Counted from the stretch's first letter, positions 50,429 through 63,680 are shown. The stretch is 64,000 nucleotides of DNA from Rostratula benghalensis (GCA_013399305.1 VXAI01000115.1:1693907-1757906); one strand, 5' to 3'. A program made the numbers and translations. The notes: generated from the letters alone by a model not told the origin.

Positions 50429-52676
50429 CTATAAGGGAAAGGGTTGACCCACAAAGTTCTTCTGTGAAACTTGAGCTTATCTTTCTGTATTTTCACTTGA
50501 TCAATTAATTTACAGCATCATCTGAGACTTGACACTACAGAATATTGTGGTAACTTTAGTCTTGACTTTACTGGGCTCTTCAATGGACAAGAACTGTTGA
50601 AGTTCATTTATCTGAAGAACAAGAGGAAGTGGAAATGTAGCTGCTGCCTAATCAAGTTTGAGACTCTCAAAATTTGCATTTAAGGATATTCCTCATATAC
50701 TCCTATTACTTTGTAACAAAAACCGCTTGAATCAAGGACCTCAGAAAATACCTATATGACACCCTTTTTATAACTAATGGAAAGAGGTTATTCCTTCAGC
50801 AAAACCTCGTTCTTTTTCTGTGTTAGGTCTGTAAATCTAGTGAGCTAGTTTCTATTTAATATTAAGAAATATATTCAGAAGGTGCAACTTATTTGTCATT
50901 TAAACCAAAGGAAGTTGGAGAAAGTCTAAACATTGGGTTTCTTGACAGTTGAAATATTGTACTGTTAGCGACATCTAAATAAATAATAGATATTGTGGAA
51001 ATGATAATGCAAGCGAGTATTGAAAACATTTCAAACTGAGATAGCTGGGGAAGAAAAGAAAACATTACAGAAATAACAAAAGGGGAAAAGCAGTAATTCA
51101 AGGTAGATTACTAAAAATACAGAGTCTCAATGTACCCAATGACAAACCTTTATGTACTCACAACATCCTAATTTATGGAAAGAGCCATACACTTGAATAT
51201 TTCCTCTTTTTATGAGATAGATAGGTGCTTACTAGGGAAAGGAAAAGGGTTTTTTTCTAAGCTTTCACTTAAGATATATGTGTATACATAAACTCTGTGA
51301 CAATGTCAAACTTTTAACAAATTGAAATCCATTTCCAGCAAGTCTATTATCCACAATTAATTGCAGCAGTTAATGTTAAACCACCACATCCTCCTGATAA
51401 ATTTAGCTCCTATTCAACAACCACTCCCCTCATTGTAAATGACACAGTATTTTGCTGTGAAGAGTGGGAATTTTAGGAAGCCTTCTACCCATTTAGGTGA
51501 CCTCTGGTTTTTATCCTTTTTAATGCCAAAGACAATTGCTGCTTCAGTCCAGCCTGCACTTAAAAACAATACAACAATGCCCATGCAGACAGCACTTAAA
51601 GTAACCTGATGAGATGAATGAGGATCTTGGTTGGCAAAGAAACCAAATTACAACTCCAGCCTGGGAACTGAGGTGGAGGTCGTCTGCGGGGCAAAGTGAT
51701 TACTGTGGCATAATTACAATAGCCAGGGATAAATCAATCTATTTCAATTCAAGTGATGGCAAGACCTCAATCTTTGTATCTACAAGCAAACTGATACACA
51801 AAATTAAGTCGGGGGTAGGGGTGGAAAAAGATAATATGTTGTTAGAAGGCAATTGCATTTATAAATGTTTCACAGATAGCATCTAATTAAGTGATTCAGG
51901 GAAATTGTCACAGCTTTCCAAATCTGACCAGGAAATGTCCTACTTTGGATGTAACTCTGTATTCAGCAATAACAGTGTGTCTGCTATGAAACAAATTGCA
52001 TTAAAAACATCCACCTCTGTCTAAGTAGGATGGGATAAATGTCATAAGATGGCATCCTCCCTAAGACAGTGTTTGGTTGCTAACTGAAAAAATCTACTGT
52101 CACTGAAGTATGTTAAGTCAATCTTGAAAAGGGGGGGGAAAGCTTGCTAATTATGCCTTCACTAATATTTCTGCATCTGTTTGCTTGCTCAAATCAATGC
52201 TGTCTTAAAACCTAGTGATGTAAATTGACATGCTTAGAAAAAAATCAATCAGAAAAGAACTTAACGTGGTATTTTTTCTTTAATGATGATGGCAAAAGAT
52301 CGATCTTCCAGTTTAAAGAGCCCAATTATTGGTTTATTACACCAGTCATCACCATGACTCTCTCAAGACGACACTATCAGAAGCAGGGTAGCAAATGAAG
52401 ATGTATCCATCAAAACATCTTTCACTCTAGAACTAAAAGTGATCATCATTCATTATTAGTAGCCAGACACTGGAAGAATGACTCCCAGGCTGCTGTTCCC
52501 ACAGGGTACTTTTCTGTATCAGTAAGTATCGATGTGATGTGCTGGTGGGATGTTTCTCTCTATTCCCAGAAGAGAAAAGCATGGTGACCCTGGATTTTCC
52601 ATGTTTGAGTGTGTGACGCCTTGAATTGCAATAAGTGGAACACCAGTTCTCCCTCATACTGTAGCAGCCGCAGCCA

Positions 52677-52760
52677 GAAAAAAAGCTGCAGAAAGAGAAT
52701 TGAAAGGGGAGAGAAAAAAAGGAAATTGGAAAAAGTGGGAGGGAGAAAGAGAGAGAGAGG
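52677..52760 (+). repeat. Purine-rich tract with GA dinucleotides
   Basis: Almost only A and G over about 84 bp, ending in a run of GA repeats. Possible triplex-forming sequence. It also explains the long frames on both strands here. Confidence 0.6.
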
Positions 52761-55280
52761 GATGGAGACATCAGGGAATGCAGACAAAAGAAGGTTTAGG
52801 ATATGGGAACCTGGGCAAGGGCTGTGCAATAAAAAAGTGAAAGAGAACAGCAAAAGGAGGAGGAGCAAGACCGACATTGAATTTATAGATAGGAAAGGAA
52901 TCCTAGAAGAAAAGAGTGAAAGGTATGATTGGCAGAATAGTAGACCAAGCAAAATAGAAATTGGAACTTTGGAGTTTTAAACTCCTGTGATACAGTGCAT
53001 AGCTAATCTTAATTTTACTGAATTTATCTTGCCAACTGAAAGAATCCAGACAAAAGGGTAAAAAGCAGATGGTCCACAAGGAAGTGAAGGGGGAAGAATA
53101 GTTATTTACAACCATCGCCTCACATTACAGTAACTGATGGGAGGAAGAAAGAGGAAGAAATAAGAAAGTCTCCTGGACTGGTACCTTGGTTTGGAAATTG
53201 GGAGGAGAGATTTCTCTTGAGAGGAAAGGCTGCTTTCAGCTTCACATGAGGTCCACATTGACCACATACAATAGTTTACTACTGCTCATTATTCAGGCTA
53301 ATAACTTGTGGCTTTTTTCACTAACAACTGCATTCCAACTTCCTTGTATGAAATCTCATCGCTGTTATGTGGACCTCACATTTTTGAAAACAGCTATTTA
53401 CCTGATGAGGTTGTACGGAGGAAAAGCCTTGCTCCAAAGTCAATATATTGTAGAAAGCACCAAAAACTTCAGCTGGAGTTGCATGTGCAGTGGTAAATGT
53501 GTAGGCATAAGAATGAATACAAATACGAGTCAAGATACACAAATGACACACTGCTTTGGGTATCTTAGGTTTAGAAGCTTAAATCTCTTGTGGAGTTAGG
53601 TCTAAAAATTCTGTTGATGTTAGCGACAGCCTGTGTGCATCCTTATGTTGCCTTAGCCTGTTTTTGTGATGTGCAGAAGGCTCCTGATTCTGACTTTAGT
53701 AAGGATTGTGGATTCTGGGCATGTCCCAGGATCAGACCCATAATAATTTGATTCTAACTGCACAATAGATTCTGTACTCACAGCTGTCTGATCCCTTTAA
53801 TATGTCCATTCCTTTCTCTGTTCCCAGGAGAAGACTGCAAGAAAATTAGAGATACAGATAATGGCAAAGCAATTTAACTGAAAAGAGCAAAAGTGTAAGG
53901 ACCTTTTCCCCAAATGAACAGGGCTCACGTTAGACAGCTACTGTCTTTCATTGGCTTATGTATACACTCAGCCTTACCATTCTTTTCCTCATTCACATGA
54001 ACATACCTCAAAGCACAAGCCGGTATGCTATGGCATTTAAAAAATTACCTATTTATCCAAAATGTCAGCACCTGAATGGAATCATGTGCCCATTCTGAAA
54101 GACACCACGGACATGGGGGCATCTGCCAGTGTGGGGCAACTTATAGAACTGGCGGTTTAATCTTTCATCTTGCAAGAGTTTGCTAAATGTCATCACTCAT
54201 TGGAACAGGCCTGCTGACCTCTCTGGACCACTCAGCTGAATAATGAGTTAAGTCTGCAGGTCTTTTTAAACACCCAACAGCACTGAACTTTGGATACTTT
54301 TTTATTAACATTTTACTGGAAAAGAATAAAAACTTTCAGAAGAACCAGAAATATTTCTACTCTCTCCCCACCCCCATATTATCTCATTTTTCTTTATAAA
54401 GGCAGAGTGTTCCGTTCCCTTGAAATAGATCTCTTTAGAAATGTAGCACATTTCTTGGAAAAAAAAAAATAAGGTTAGCTAAAGGAATAGCAATTTGTCT
54501 GTGGCGTTTCAGCAAATGTGGCAGTTTTCTCCCGTGCCACCAGTTTATTTCAGCTGTGGGAATAAAACCAACCAATAGGTTTCTGAAGCATCAGTGAATA
54601 AGAGCCCATAAAAAAGAATCCATCTGTAAGCACAGAATCAATCAGCGCTGCTGTAGTCAAAAAAGACAGATTTTTCTCATAGTTAAAGAAAGTGTGTCAG
54701 ATTACTACAGACCCAAAAGTTAAGTGTGCTAAAGGCAAAACCCAAGATCAATGTGAATGTTTCTATGGGAATGTAACACATATTACGAAGAAAGCATTTT
54801 GTAGCACAGTTTAATTAAAGGAATTTGCTCTAGAATAAAACACAGGTACATACATGACACATGTTAATGAAGGAGATGGATCCATTCCTTGTACCTGATG
54901 TTTTGTTGAAGGATGGTGGTTGCTGAGTGAGCTATTGCTGCTTGTGAACAATTGCATATCATGCAGTAGTTTCATAAATCATCTGGACTCATCCTGTCTC
55001 TGAACAGATGCATACCAGCTTGTATGCTTAGGTGACATAAGGCTGAGGATGGGAAGTTGTTCAGTGGTTTGTTCTTCACTTCAGTTGGCATCATTGTTAG
55101 CCTGTGAATTAATTTCTTTGTAAGAAGGCGTTGGCCTTATCAGAGGTCTAAAACACTATATTGAGTCTAAAACACTGACGGTGAGATTCAGGTGACTAAA
55201 CACTGGCTTATTCTACCATGCAAGGTACTTCATGCTTCTGAGACTCAGTCTCCTCCCCACGAGTGGCCCAAACCCTCTTT

Positions 55281-55518
55281 CAGTACTGGGTCCTGCATTT
55301 TGGTCACAACAACCCCAGGCAATGCTACAGTCTTGGGAAGAGTGGCTAGAAAGCTGCCCAGCAGAAAAGGATCTGGGCATGTTGGCGAACAGCTGGCTTA
55401 ACATGGGCCACCAGTGTGCCCAGGTGGCCAAGAAGGCCAACAGCATCCTGGCTTGTATCAGAAATAGTGTGGCCAGCGGGAGTAGGGAAGTGATTGTGCG
55501 TCTGTATGTGGCACTGGT
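55281..55518 (+). mobile_element. CR1 LINE ORF2 fragment A (downstream part of the RT region)
   Basis: DNA begins gtcctgcattttggtcacaa. With one lost base (near ggcttgggaagagtgg) the translation contains EWLESCPAEKDLG, AQVAKKANSILACIRNS and ASGSREVIV, the familiar C-terminal part of CR1 ORF2. A frameshift and missing ends make it non-functional. In an intact CR1 this piece follows fragment B, yet here it precedes it. Confidence 0.9.
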
Positions 55519-55742
55519 TGGTGACCAGTCGCCGGTGGTGTTCCTCAGGGCTCAGTTTTGGCGCCAGTCTTGTTTAATATCTTTATCAATGATCTGGATG
55601 AGGGGATTGAGTGCACTCTCAGCAAGCTTGCAGATGACACCAAACTAGGTAGGAGTATTGATCTGCTTGAGGGTAGAAAAGCTCTGCAGATGGACCTGGA
55701 CATGCTGAATGGATGAGCCATGACCAATTGTACGAGGTTCAA
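55519..55742 (+). mobile_element. CR1 LINE ORF2 fragment B (reverse transcriptase catalytic region)
   Basis: In frame it reads [20 protein letters not shown], then [13 protein letters not shown] and [14 protein letters not shown], then a stop. This is the reverse transcriptase block with the catalytic box written LADD where CR1 usually has FADD. It ends at gaggttcaat, about 20 bp short of where fragment A would begin in an intact element. The copy is dead (stop, truncation). Confidence 0.92.
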
Positions 55743-55749
55743 TAATTAT

Positions 55750-55860
55750 TGATTATTATTGGTTAAGCAGGACATCCCTTTCATAAACCCGTGCTGGCTG
55801 GCCCTGATCCCCTGGCTGCCCTGTACTTGCTGTGAGATGATGTCAGAGCCATATTCTTGG
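55750..55860 (-). mobile_element. CR1 LINE ORF2 fragment C, opposite strand
   Basis: Reverse-complement translation gives HGFMKGMSCLTN, the conserved CR1 reverse transcriptase segment upstream of the catalytic box, with diverged sequence beyond. It joins fragment B through a short AT-rich stretch (attattgattattattgg). Its left edge is clear; the right edge fades near 55860. Confidence 0.75.
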
Positions 55861-56756
55861 TCACCTGTCTCATTTGGCCATTGACACCATATTCAAACTG
55901 AGTGCAAATTGCTACATCAAAAGCTAATGTTTATATAGCATGCAAGGGAACATGGAATCTGGCCCAGTGTGCTTTAGGTACAAGACACATAATAATAAAA
56001 CTGAAATTGATTTTTTATGTCTTGAAATCAAAGCATTTTCTTTATATAATCAACACCGCACTGAAGACAGCATTGTAATCAGCCATGGTAGCTGGCATTC
56101 CAAAGCTTTGCTCACGTGGATTATTCTTACACATTTCTGCTGTTCTGTTGCAATCAATGGGATGGCTTAGCAGAGCAGAAGTTCGCAGAAACAGGCCTCT
56201 GGTTTTCATTTTGATTTTCTCCTGGGAGTAAAATGCAAGCAAACAAACAAAGAAACCCCATGAAAAACACATTAATTCATTTGGTTTTACACTTAGTACT
56301 GCTTAAAATGCTTTGCATTGGCTCAGTGAACAGCTTGACACTTCCATAACAACTGTATAATAACTTTACAAGTAAGTGCATCTAAAATTGGTGTGTTACA
56401 TACATAAAGAGGAAATAATTAATAGCTGTTAGCTTTGTCTTTTTGCAACTTCCTTTCTTCAAAATCTCTTTATCTACTTTCTTTTGAAGCACCTTCAGTT
56501 ACTCCATTGGGCAATAAATACTGGGAAAAAATAGAGTCAAGAAGCATTCTGTGTTGGGAAAATTAGTTCTGTAAATACATTAAAACTTACTAGATGCAAA
56601 ATAAAATAATTTGACTGCACTGGATTTTGATCTCTTTAACAGTGGTGATTAGAAAGTAACATATTGTACCATCTGATAAAATCTTGATCTCACAGATTTA
56701 GTGTTTTGACCCACTGAGATCTCTGTTACAAAGTGGGAACAGCTGGTCTCAAAGGC
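55861..56756. other. Unique sequence between CR1 copies
   Basis: AT-rich; no gene or other repeat recognised. Confidence 0.5.
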
Positions 56757-56940
56757 ATAGAATCACACAATGATTAGAGTTGGAAGGGACCTTAAAGATC
56801 ATCAAGTTCCAACTCCCCTGCCTTGGGCAGAGACGCCTCCCACTAGACCAGGTTGCTCAAAGCCCCATCCAGCCTGGCCTTGAACACCTCCAGGAATGGG
56901 GCATTCAGAACCTCTCTGGACAACCTGTTCCATCTCTCTG
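56757..56940 (-). mobile_element. CR1 LINE 3' end
   Basis: On the plus strand: catagaatcacacaatgatt, gagttggaagggacctta, aagatcatcaagttccaact, ccactagaccaggttgctca, ccttgaacacctccaggaat. This is the well-preserved reverse complement of the CR1 3' end, truncated after about 185 bp. Confidence 0.95.
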
Positions 56941-59900
56941 TCTCCAAGGTATAAAGGAGAGTCATGGGAACACCTCATAGTCACTGCTAATAGCAAACTA
57001 CTCTTTGACTACCAGGGTGTGCGCAAAAATTTAGATCAGTTATGGCAGAACCATACATGCAGTTTAGAGAAGTCTTGCCATGGTTGTCCTTTTTAGCCAC
57101 TGCTGACATTGGAGGAACAAGCATGTTGCTTTGTCTGGGTGCCTTCTAAAAGTTTTCCATCAGCATCAAGCCTAATTTTGGCTGATGCCTGTAAAGGAAA
57201 TGTCACAGGTTTAAAAGGCCAGCTCTCCAACTCCTACATGGACATTCTCCATGCTTCTGCACCACATCCCAACCCGCTCAACTTGTAGTTTCTCAGGTTC
57301 CTATTGCTTGCTCACTGCTTTTCATTTTCTATGTTTTTTAGTGCATTTCCTGGGATAGGATAGACTGGATTTTCATTACTGTTTCAGGGAAATGAAATGC
57401 TGAAACATGCAAGTTCCCTGCCCTTGGCCAGAACAGCCCTTTCCCATTGCCACCTGGAAGTTCAATGTTATCTTCAATTCGTGGGCACTCTCAATCAACT
57501 GGGCATATCTTCAGGGCCATTTAAAATCTGGATTCAATAACATACACAGACACACAGAGCCTGTAGGGTGGAAAAATGAATTTGCTGATAATGATGTTTA
57601 ACACCAGTGAGTCTTCCCAGACTTCAGTCAGCCTGCTGGTTTGTCTGGCCCAAATTATGAAGGTTAGCCCTCTCTATTCCCTTCAGTCACTCAACAAGCA
57701 AAGGAGTCCAACCCCCCGCAGCAGCCTTTTCAAGGCAACAACTTCCATGTGTCAGCCAGAATTCATAAATTTCATGTACTTGGATTATCCTGTTCATCAC
57801 ATTTCATGCCCCTTCAGGCTGATCTCCTCAAGGGAGGTCCCTATGGATACCAACCTTTGCTGTCATGCCCGCTACAGCTGAATGTGTGCTCCACCACAGG
57901 AGATAGCAGTCTTTGCCAGAACACTGTTGTGCGTCACGAAAGACAGCGTAGACATACCCAGACTGCATCTACTGCTGCTGGCAGGCTTTTTCTCCTTCCC
58001 TGTGCCGACGCTTATCCTGAAGCAAAATCCTGCCCTGTCTTTTCTCAGCAGGCTCACTGTTTGTGAAAAATGTTAAGCAGAAGGTTTGCATTCAAGAATT
58101 TAAACTTGGCTTTCCGGCATGCCTCGCATCAAGCCTTGCTGCACCTCTGGAGTTACTGAGCACCCAGGATATTTAACCATATTCTTCTTATGCACAACTA
58201 TGAGCAGAAGGAATTACTACTTCTTCAGTACTGTGGGCTTATGTAGAGAAGGAGAAGAGGATCAGCCATAAATTATATTTAAAATTTACAACATATTCAA
58301 TTATGTTGCTGGGGATTTATCATTGTTTTCTAAATGCTCTTATTATCTGATCTTTCTATGCCTTTTATTCCTCTGTGGACTCATGTCTGACAAAAACAAC
58401 AACCCTACACATGAATTCTTTTAACAGAAATATAAACCCATAGTTAAATGCATAGCAACACAGTGAATTTAAACTCAGTCTTCGCAAAAATGCCTAGAGC
58501 ATGCACAGGCAGTGTTCTGGGAATTAACTGAAAACAAAAGGAACAAACTGATGTAGCAGTGGGTTTTTTTTACTCTGTTACGCTTTGCTAAGATACATAG
58601 ATGCTCTGTTGGTGTAAACTGGACTAGTTCCTTTTTCACCATTTTTAGCTAAAGACCTACTCCAAATATTTTGACTGCTGCATATATTCTCTTCATACAA
58701 AGTGTAACTTTGCCTCATTTTACCTAGGACTGAGTAAGCAGTAAAGGAGGACATTTCCTACAATGCCCTAGTTGTGTAGTTGGGACAATCTAAAGTTTTC
58801 TCAGGCTTTCAAGCTTTTCAGATACCACGTATAACGTATTTAGATTAGTACTTTTTCAGAAACCAAAACCCCCCTCAAGTACTGATGGCTTAATTTATAT
58901 TTCATTGAATAAAAAGCATTAAAAGAGTAGGATTTTCTAAGCTGAGTAAACCATTATCAGCCCTTCTTGTGCTTTTGGCATTATTTCTTCTCATCCTTTT
59001 CCCTAAGGGAGACAATAAAAATAGCTAATGTTCATTTTCTTGCTCAGTTCTCGCTTCCACTGCTTCTGTTCATCTTTTATCTAGCAATACAGCTTCTGTG
59101 GTAGTCAGAGTGATTTTGATGCCTATTATCTCTCTTTCTGAGGTTGTTAATCATACCCTCTCCTTTGCTGTAGATCTCATCACTTGGTCTTGTGTCATCA
59201 CTTGTTGTGTCCTGGCTAATAATACAAGGTTTGGTTCAAAGACAAGGACATCTCTTCATTGGGACAACTATTTACCAAGGCATGGCAAGATGCAACTACT
59301 GCTCCAGTGGTACTGAAAGAGACTGACTCCCTCAGCTACCTCTCACCTCCTCCTGGTATTCCTTCCCTTAAGGTCCTTGCAGTGCTGAGGTGCAGAGGCA
59401 ACACGGGGGATCAGTTGGCTTAGCTGTGTTTGGTAGTCCTGAGAAGGAAGAGGATGGTTATAGAACATTAGCAGATGCCAGACTGGATTTGTGTCCTGCA
59501 AGAAAGTCAGCCAGATCACATTCATAGTGGCTGTGCACATATTATTTTTTTCCTCTGGAACACAACTGATTTCCCGTGACTGAGTGTCTGCACAAAACCA
59601 AGCACATGGACAGAAGCTGCAACATTACCCAAGTGGCCGATAACCTCTGCCTCCGAGCACAACCACTGCATGAACATGCCTAATACCCTTCTGCCCTCTG
59701 CTTTACACATACTCTGCTCTCCTTGGTTTATTTACCTTTACCTAGGTGATGTGGTGGGCATTGTTTTATTCTTAATCCATGTTTTTTTATTCTTTTCATA
59801 TGAGCTTAGGTTCAGACTCGGACTGAAGTGAGGACTTCTGACCCTTTTCCCTTCCTCCATGTTGTCAGCTCCATCACCTTTGACAGGAATTGGAATAATC

Positions 59901-61207
59901 TGTGGCACTTCACATAAAAGGAATAACAGTTAAATCCTGGTTTTATCTTTTTCTAGGAAATAGAAAAAATAACACTTAGAAGATTGTTGATTTTTTTTTC
60001 TCCTTCACTTTCCTCTCTGATAATCTGAGAGAACAGCCCTGGGATGTTTCAAATCTGGTCTTTGTGGAGGTATTCCAATTCCTGATGGTGAAGTACATTG
60101 TTCCTTGCTAATTAAACTTTACATAGGGCAATGTTTAATATAAAAACTTGAAGGCATTTGTGACTTCAGAGAGTTGCAATGCTGTACACAACCTCAGAGG
60201 TACATTCATGTATGGCTTTATGATAGTTTGCACTGGGCTAACATTTCTCTGTTCCTGAAAAGGAGAAAACTTGCACCCCTTCCCATCCTCCGCTCTTCCC
60301 TTACCCAGTCTAGTGCTGGCTTTGGCAGTCTACTGTACTCCGAGTAAATCCGTTCTGATCACTAACTTGGACTTCATATGCCAGGCAATTTTGCTGCCAT
60401 TTAATCTGTTGAGCTTCTTACTGTGCAATCAGATGAGATTCAGCCCTGGCTCAAGGTATGCCACAAAAGTTACAGCTGTGGAAAGGGGGTGACCAAACCA
60501 TCCTTTTGGCAGAGGCAAGTTGATAATTCGTCTCATGTCACATATAAACCATGCACTATTAGGCACATCCCAGACATTTTAGCAATTGCCCCACAGTTAA
60601 TGGCACTCAGGTCTGGAAGGCATCAGCACAACCACACATTTCAGCACTTCCAAAGCAAACAGTACAACCCATGCTTGCAGCCTTCTTTTCCTGTCACGCA
60701 TATATGTCTCTTCTCCATCAAGCACAGAAGCAACACACATAAAATGCTTGTTAGCTACCATCACAGCCATCCAGAGTCAGGAGAGGGGAACAATCTTTAG
60801 ATTGCTTAGGACTTATTGCCACAGCAGCTTGCTGGGGACAGAGAGAGAACCTAGACAGACTCACTGTCAGATCAGTTAACCTGGGTGCTAGCACAAGTGC
60901 TCTAATCAGTGGGAATGATGATTGTTAGTATCTTCAAAATGCATGAAGTGGTAAAGCAAGCCATGCTGTATGGTGGCTCCCCGCCAGAACAAAGTGTGAG
61001 GAGATAAGGACTTGCTGGAAAAACACTGGAATCAGCAGCTAACCACTTCTATGCCCACCTCACTTGTTTGTGCTGCTGTTTCTGCTTCACAGAGGCATTT
61101 TGATAGCTGTCCCCTCCCCAGGACAGCTGTGCTCCTGGTCTTACTTTAGTGCTTCTTTTCCTGATATTGTTCTTTTCCACTTCTCAGGTATTTTCATATT
61201 AATTATT
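56941..61207. other. Long unique stretch without a recognisable gene
   Basis: No gene or repeat recognised. Overlapping frames at 57576-58076 and 60271-60800 lack protein family features. Confidence 0.5.
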
Positions 61208-61311
61208 GAGTGACAATTAATTGCCACTCAAAGGCAATCATCATGCAAAGTGTATTTCTGCCTCCTCAGAATTAAGTTGCTGAGGGTCATTAAAACTCCC
61301 CCGATGCAAAT
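61208..61311. promoter_or_regulatory. Palindrome with homeodomain-type core and nearby POU octamer
   Basis: A 22-bp near-perfect palindrome (61208-61229, one mismatched pair) centres on caattaattg, which holds two overlapping TAAT/ATTA cores. A second ATTA-type motif and the exact octamer ATGCAAAT (61304-61311) follow within 100 bp. Such clusters occur in developmental enhancers, but function is inferred only from motif spacing. Confidence 0.3.
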
Positions 61312-62210
61312 TAGAAAGCAGAACCCCATTTTAGGGTTTACTTTCAGTAATGGGGAGCTACCAGTTGGGTAACTCAGCTTTGGGTCTTTGTAGCAGAGGC
61401 AGGCAGCTTTACACGTGCTGAGGACATGTCCAGTGTCAGACTTTGTCTTTCAATCTGTTAAATCAGGCAATATAAGGAGAGAAGCCCACTGTAACGGAAC
61501 CCTGATTCAGCCAGAGCTTCTGAATGGATCTGCCTAGAATTTTTTGTACCATGAACATCTCAGAAAAACCCACAACAGAGCATCTTTTCAACTCAATAGC
61601 TCAGCTTTTGCTGAAGTACATAAAAATTGACGTGTGTGTTTTCCTTTAAATGCAGAAAAATCAAATACAAAGGCTTGATAAAGAGTTTTCTCCCCACCCG
61701 ATTTTTCCTGGTATACAAAACTTCATGTAATTATGATTAGTTAAGAAACTTCATTGTGAATTATGCTTCTCTACTGCTGACACAAGCAGTACATTAGTGA
61801 TGAGATACAATTAAAAAAAATTGTCACTTGTCATCAACTTCTTCCACTTATGGAGAAATAGCCTGTTCAGAATAATGCCTTCAAAATACCAGTAGCAAAC
61901 AATGTGGCCTGGACACCTTGAGAGTGATACAGATAAACCCTGAAGTCTGGGTTCTGTAGTGACATTGCAGAAGTTTCTGCTGATGGTGTGTTGTCAGGTA
62001 GAATTTGCGGGGTTTTTATGTCTTATCCTAGATTTGACAATATCAGCTTGATTTTATTGCAAACCAAAGTTGATATGGGTGCAGATCACTACTAACTATA
62101 TTGAGATTAGGTTTGCCTGGATGTAAATTACAATAGAATATAAGCATTACCATAAAAATTCCCCACCTCCCTTCCATAAATTACCTTGAATCAACAGGGT
62201 AAAATCTTAC
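61312..62210. other. Unique sequence
   Basis: No gene or repeat recognised. Confidence 0.5.
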
Positions 62211-62320
62211 CTTTGTGACATTAACATGTACATGCTTAATTTTGGCAACGTCTAACACATTAAAATTACTGTCTGAAAGACAGGATGTGTCTGTATCGTT
62301 GCACTGTAAAATGATTAGTT
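62211..62320 (-). other. Candidate 110-bp internal exon (minus strand)
   Basis: On the minus strand a long pyrimidine tract ending tctcgcag leads into the segment, and its far end reads aaag followed by gtaaga, a good donor match. One of three frames is open right across and encodes 36 residues including CNDTDTSC and HVHVNVTK; the other two frames have stops. The acceptor phase would be 1 and the donor phase 0. The open frame continues upstream past the acceptor to a Met near 62477. I recognise no protein. Strong splice sites around 100-bp open stretches do occur by chance in this much DNA. Confidence 0.25.
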
Positions 62321-63616
62321 CTGCGAGAAAGAAGGGAAAGGGGATGGGCATATCTTCAGAAATCAGTTTTATCTCAGCTATCACCACAAAATGTGAAATG
62401 CTTTCATTAGGCCAGTGTGCCTGCAGTGTCGATTGCAGGGCAGCGGTTGTTTGCATGCGCAGGTTATGTATTTCCATATCTCAGACTGTTCCCATTTCTT
62501 TTAACTGTAAAAGTAAACCCAATTCTCCTGTATTAGTAATACTGACTGGAATTATTCTGACATAATTATAAAAGTGTATTGATACCTTCTCCCTTAGTGT
62601 AACACTTTTAGCCAATCAGTCATGCATGGCGAGTGTTTGAAGGAAGAACAGACAGAGGGAAAAGCATCATTAGGATGTGCTAGCACCAGTCAGTACCCAC
62701 TCCACACTGACTGCCAAAGTATCATGTGCCATATTATATAAGTCTTATTATTTTCAGACACTAAGCAAGATATCACTGAGTAAAACTCTTAGTTGATAAT
62801 GATGGAAAGTGGCATCCACACACACACACAAAAAGACCCTTATACAACCCCCATCCTCTAATATATTAAAGGCACGTTTCAGTTCAGAGGTGTATTTAAA
62901 GCAAAATGTTGCACATCCCAGGGAGATGAGAGCTGTTTCTTTAATAACCTGCTTCTATTGGAGGTCAATGGCTTTACTATTACACATTAAAAGTTAAGTA
63001 CAATTATTGACAGGCAAACCACAGAAATTGGTTTATGACAATGAAGAATGGCAAAGAGATCCACATATCAGGAAAAGAACCCTAGAGGAAAAGTTTTTTG
63101 CACAGTAAAATTAGATTCACAGGTCACAGATGATTTGTTAGTTCTTTCCAAGTTGTAGAGCAGTAATTTATGGGAAAGCTCTTCTGGCCTCTTTACCTGC
63201 ACTACAAAAGGGAATCTTTTTTATTAAAATGTAAGTTGCATGTCCTTACAAGTGACAACCCATGGATCTGACTGAATTAATATGATCCCCTAAGAACACA
63301 GCCCTCCTATCATTCTAAAGGTAATATGTATTCCTTGAACACTTTGTTTCCATCCTTCTCTGTGAAATCTTCTTTTAGAAAGCCCAGATGGAGGAGTAGC
63401 TGGGGGGCTGGAAAGTTTTTTTTTAACGCAAAAAGATGTCAAAAGTCAGATATTCAGGTTGCTGTCATGGTGTAAATACATTTCCACTGCCTACTTGTAA
63501 TTTCTAGAAACAAGCTTTTCAAAAACAACTTCAGCCAGTGCGGCTTGCAAGTCAGGGATAGTCTATCTATGGCATATACCTGCAGCTCTTCCCCAAGCCA
63601 TCTGTGATAATACAAA
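62321..63616. other. Unique sequence with a short CA repeat
   Basis: Seven CA units at 62817-62830. No gene recognised. Confidence 0.5.
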
Positions 63617-63680
63617 CTTGTGTCTATGGGAGTGTAGTGAGGGCATTTCTTGTGTCTATGGGAGTGTAGTGAGGGCATTT
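63617..63680 (+). repeat. Perfect 32-bp tandem duplication
   Basis: The unit beginning cttgtgtctatgggagtg (63617-63648) is repeated without a mismatch at 63649-63680. Perfect identity points to a recent event or to an assembly duplication. Confidence 0.95.

Larger units (their letters stand above)
49869..55280. other. Long unique stretch without a recognisable gene
   Basis: No gene recognised. Holds a 16-bp direct repeat (50391/50413), a purine tract (52677-52760), and a 12-bp direct repeat (gtctaaaacact at 55146 and 55165). The 137-codon frame at 53186-53599 shows no family features. Confidence 0.5.

Noticed and set aside
53186..53599. 137-codon plus-strand frame
   Set aside because: No domain or conserved motif; an overlapping minus-strand frame is also open.
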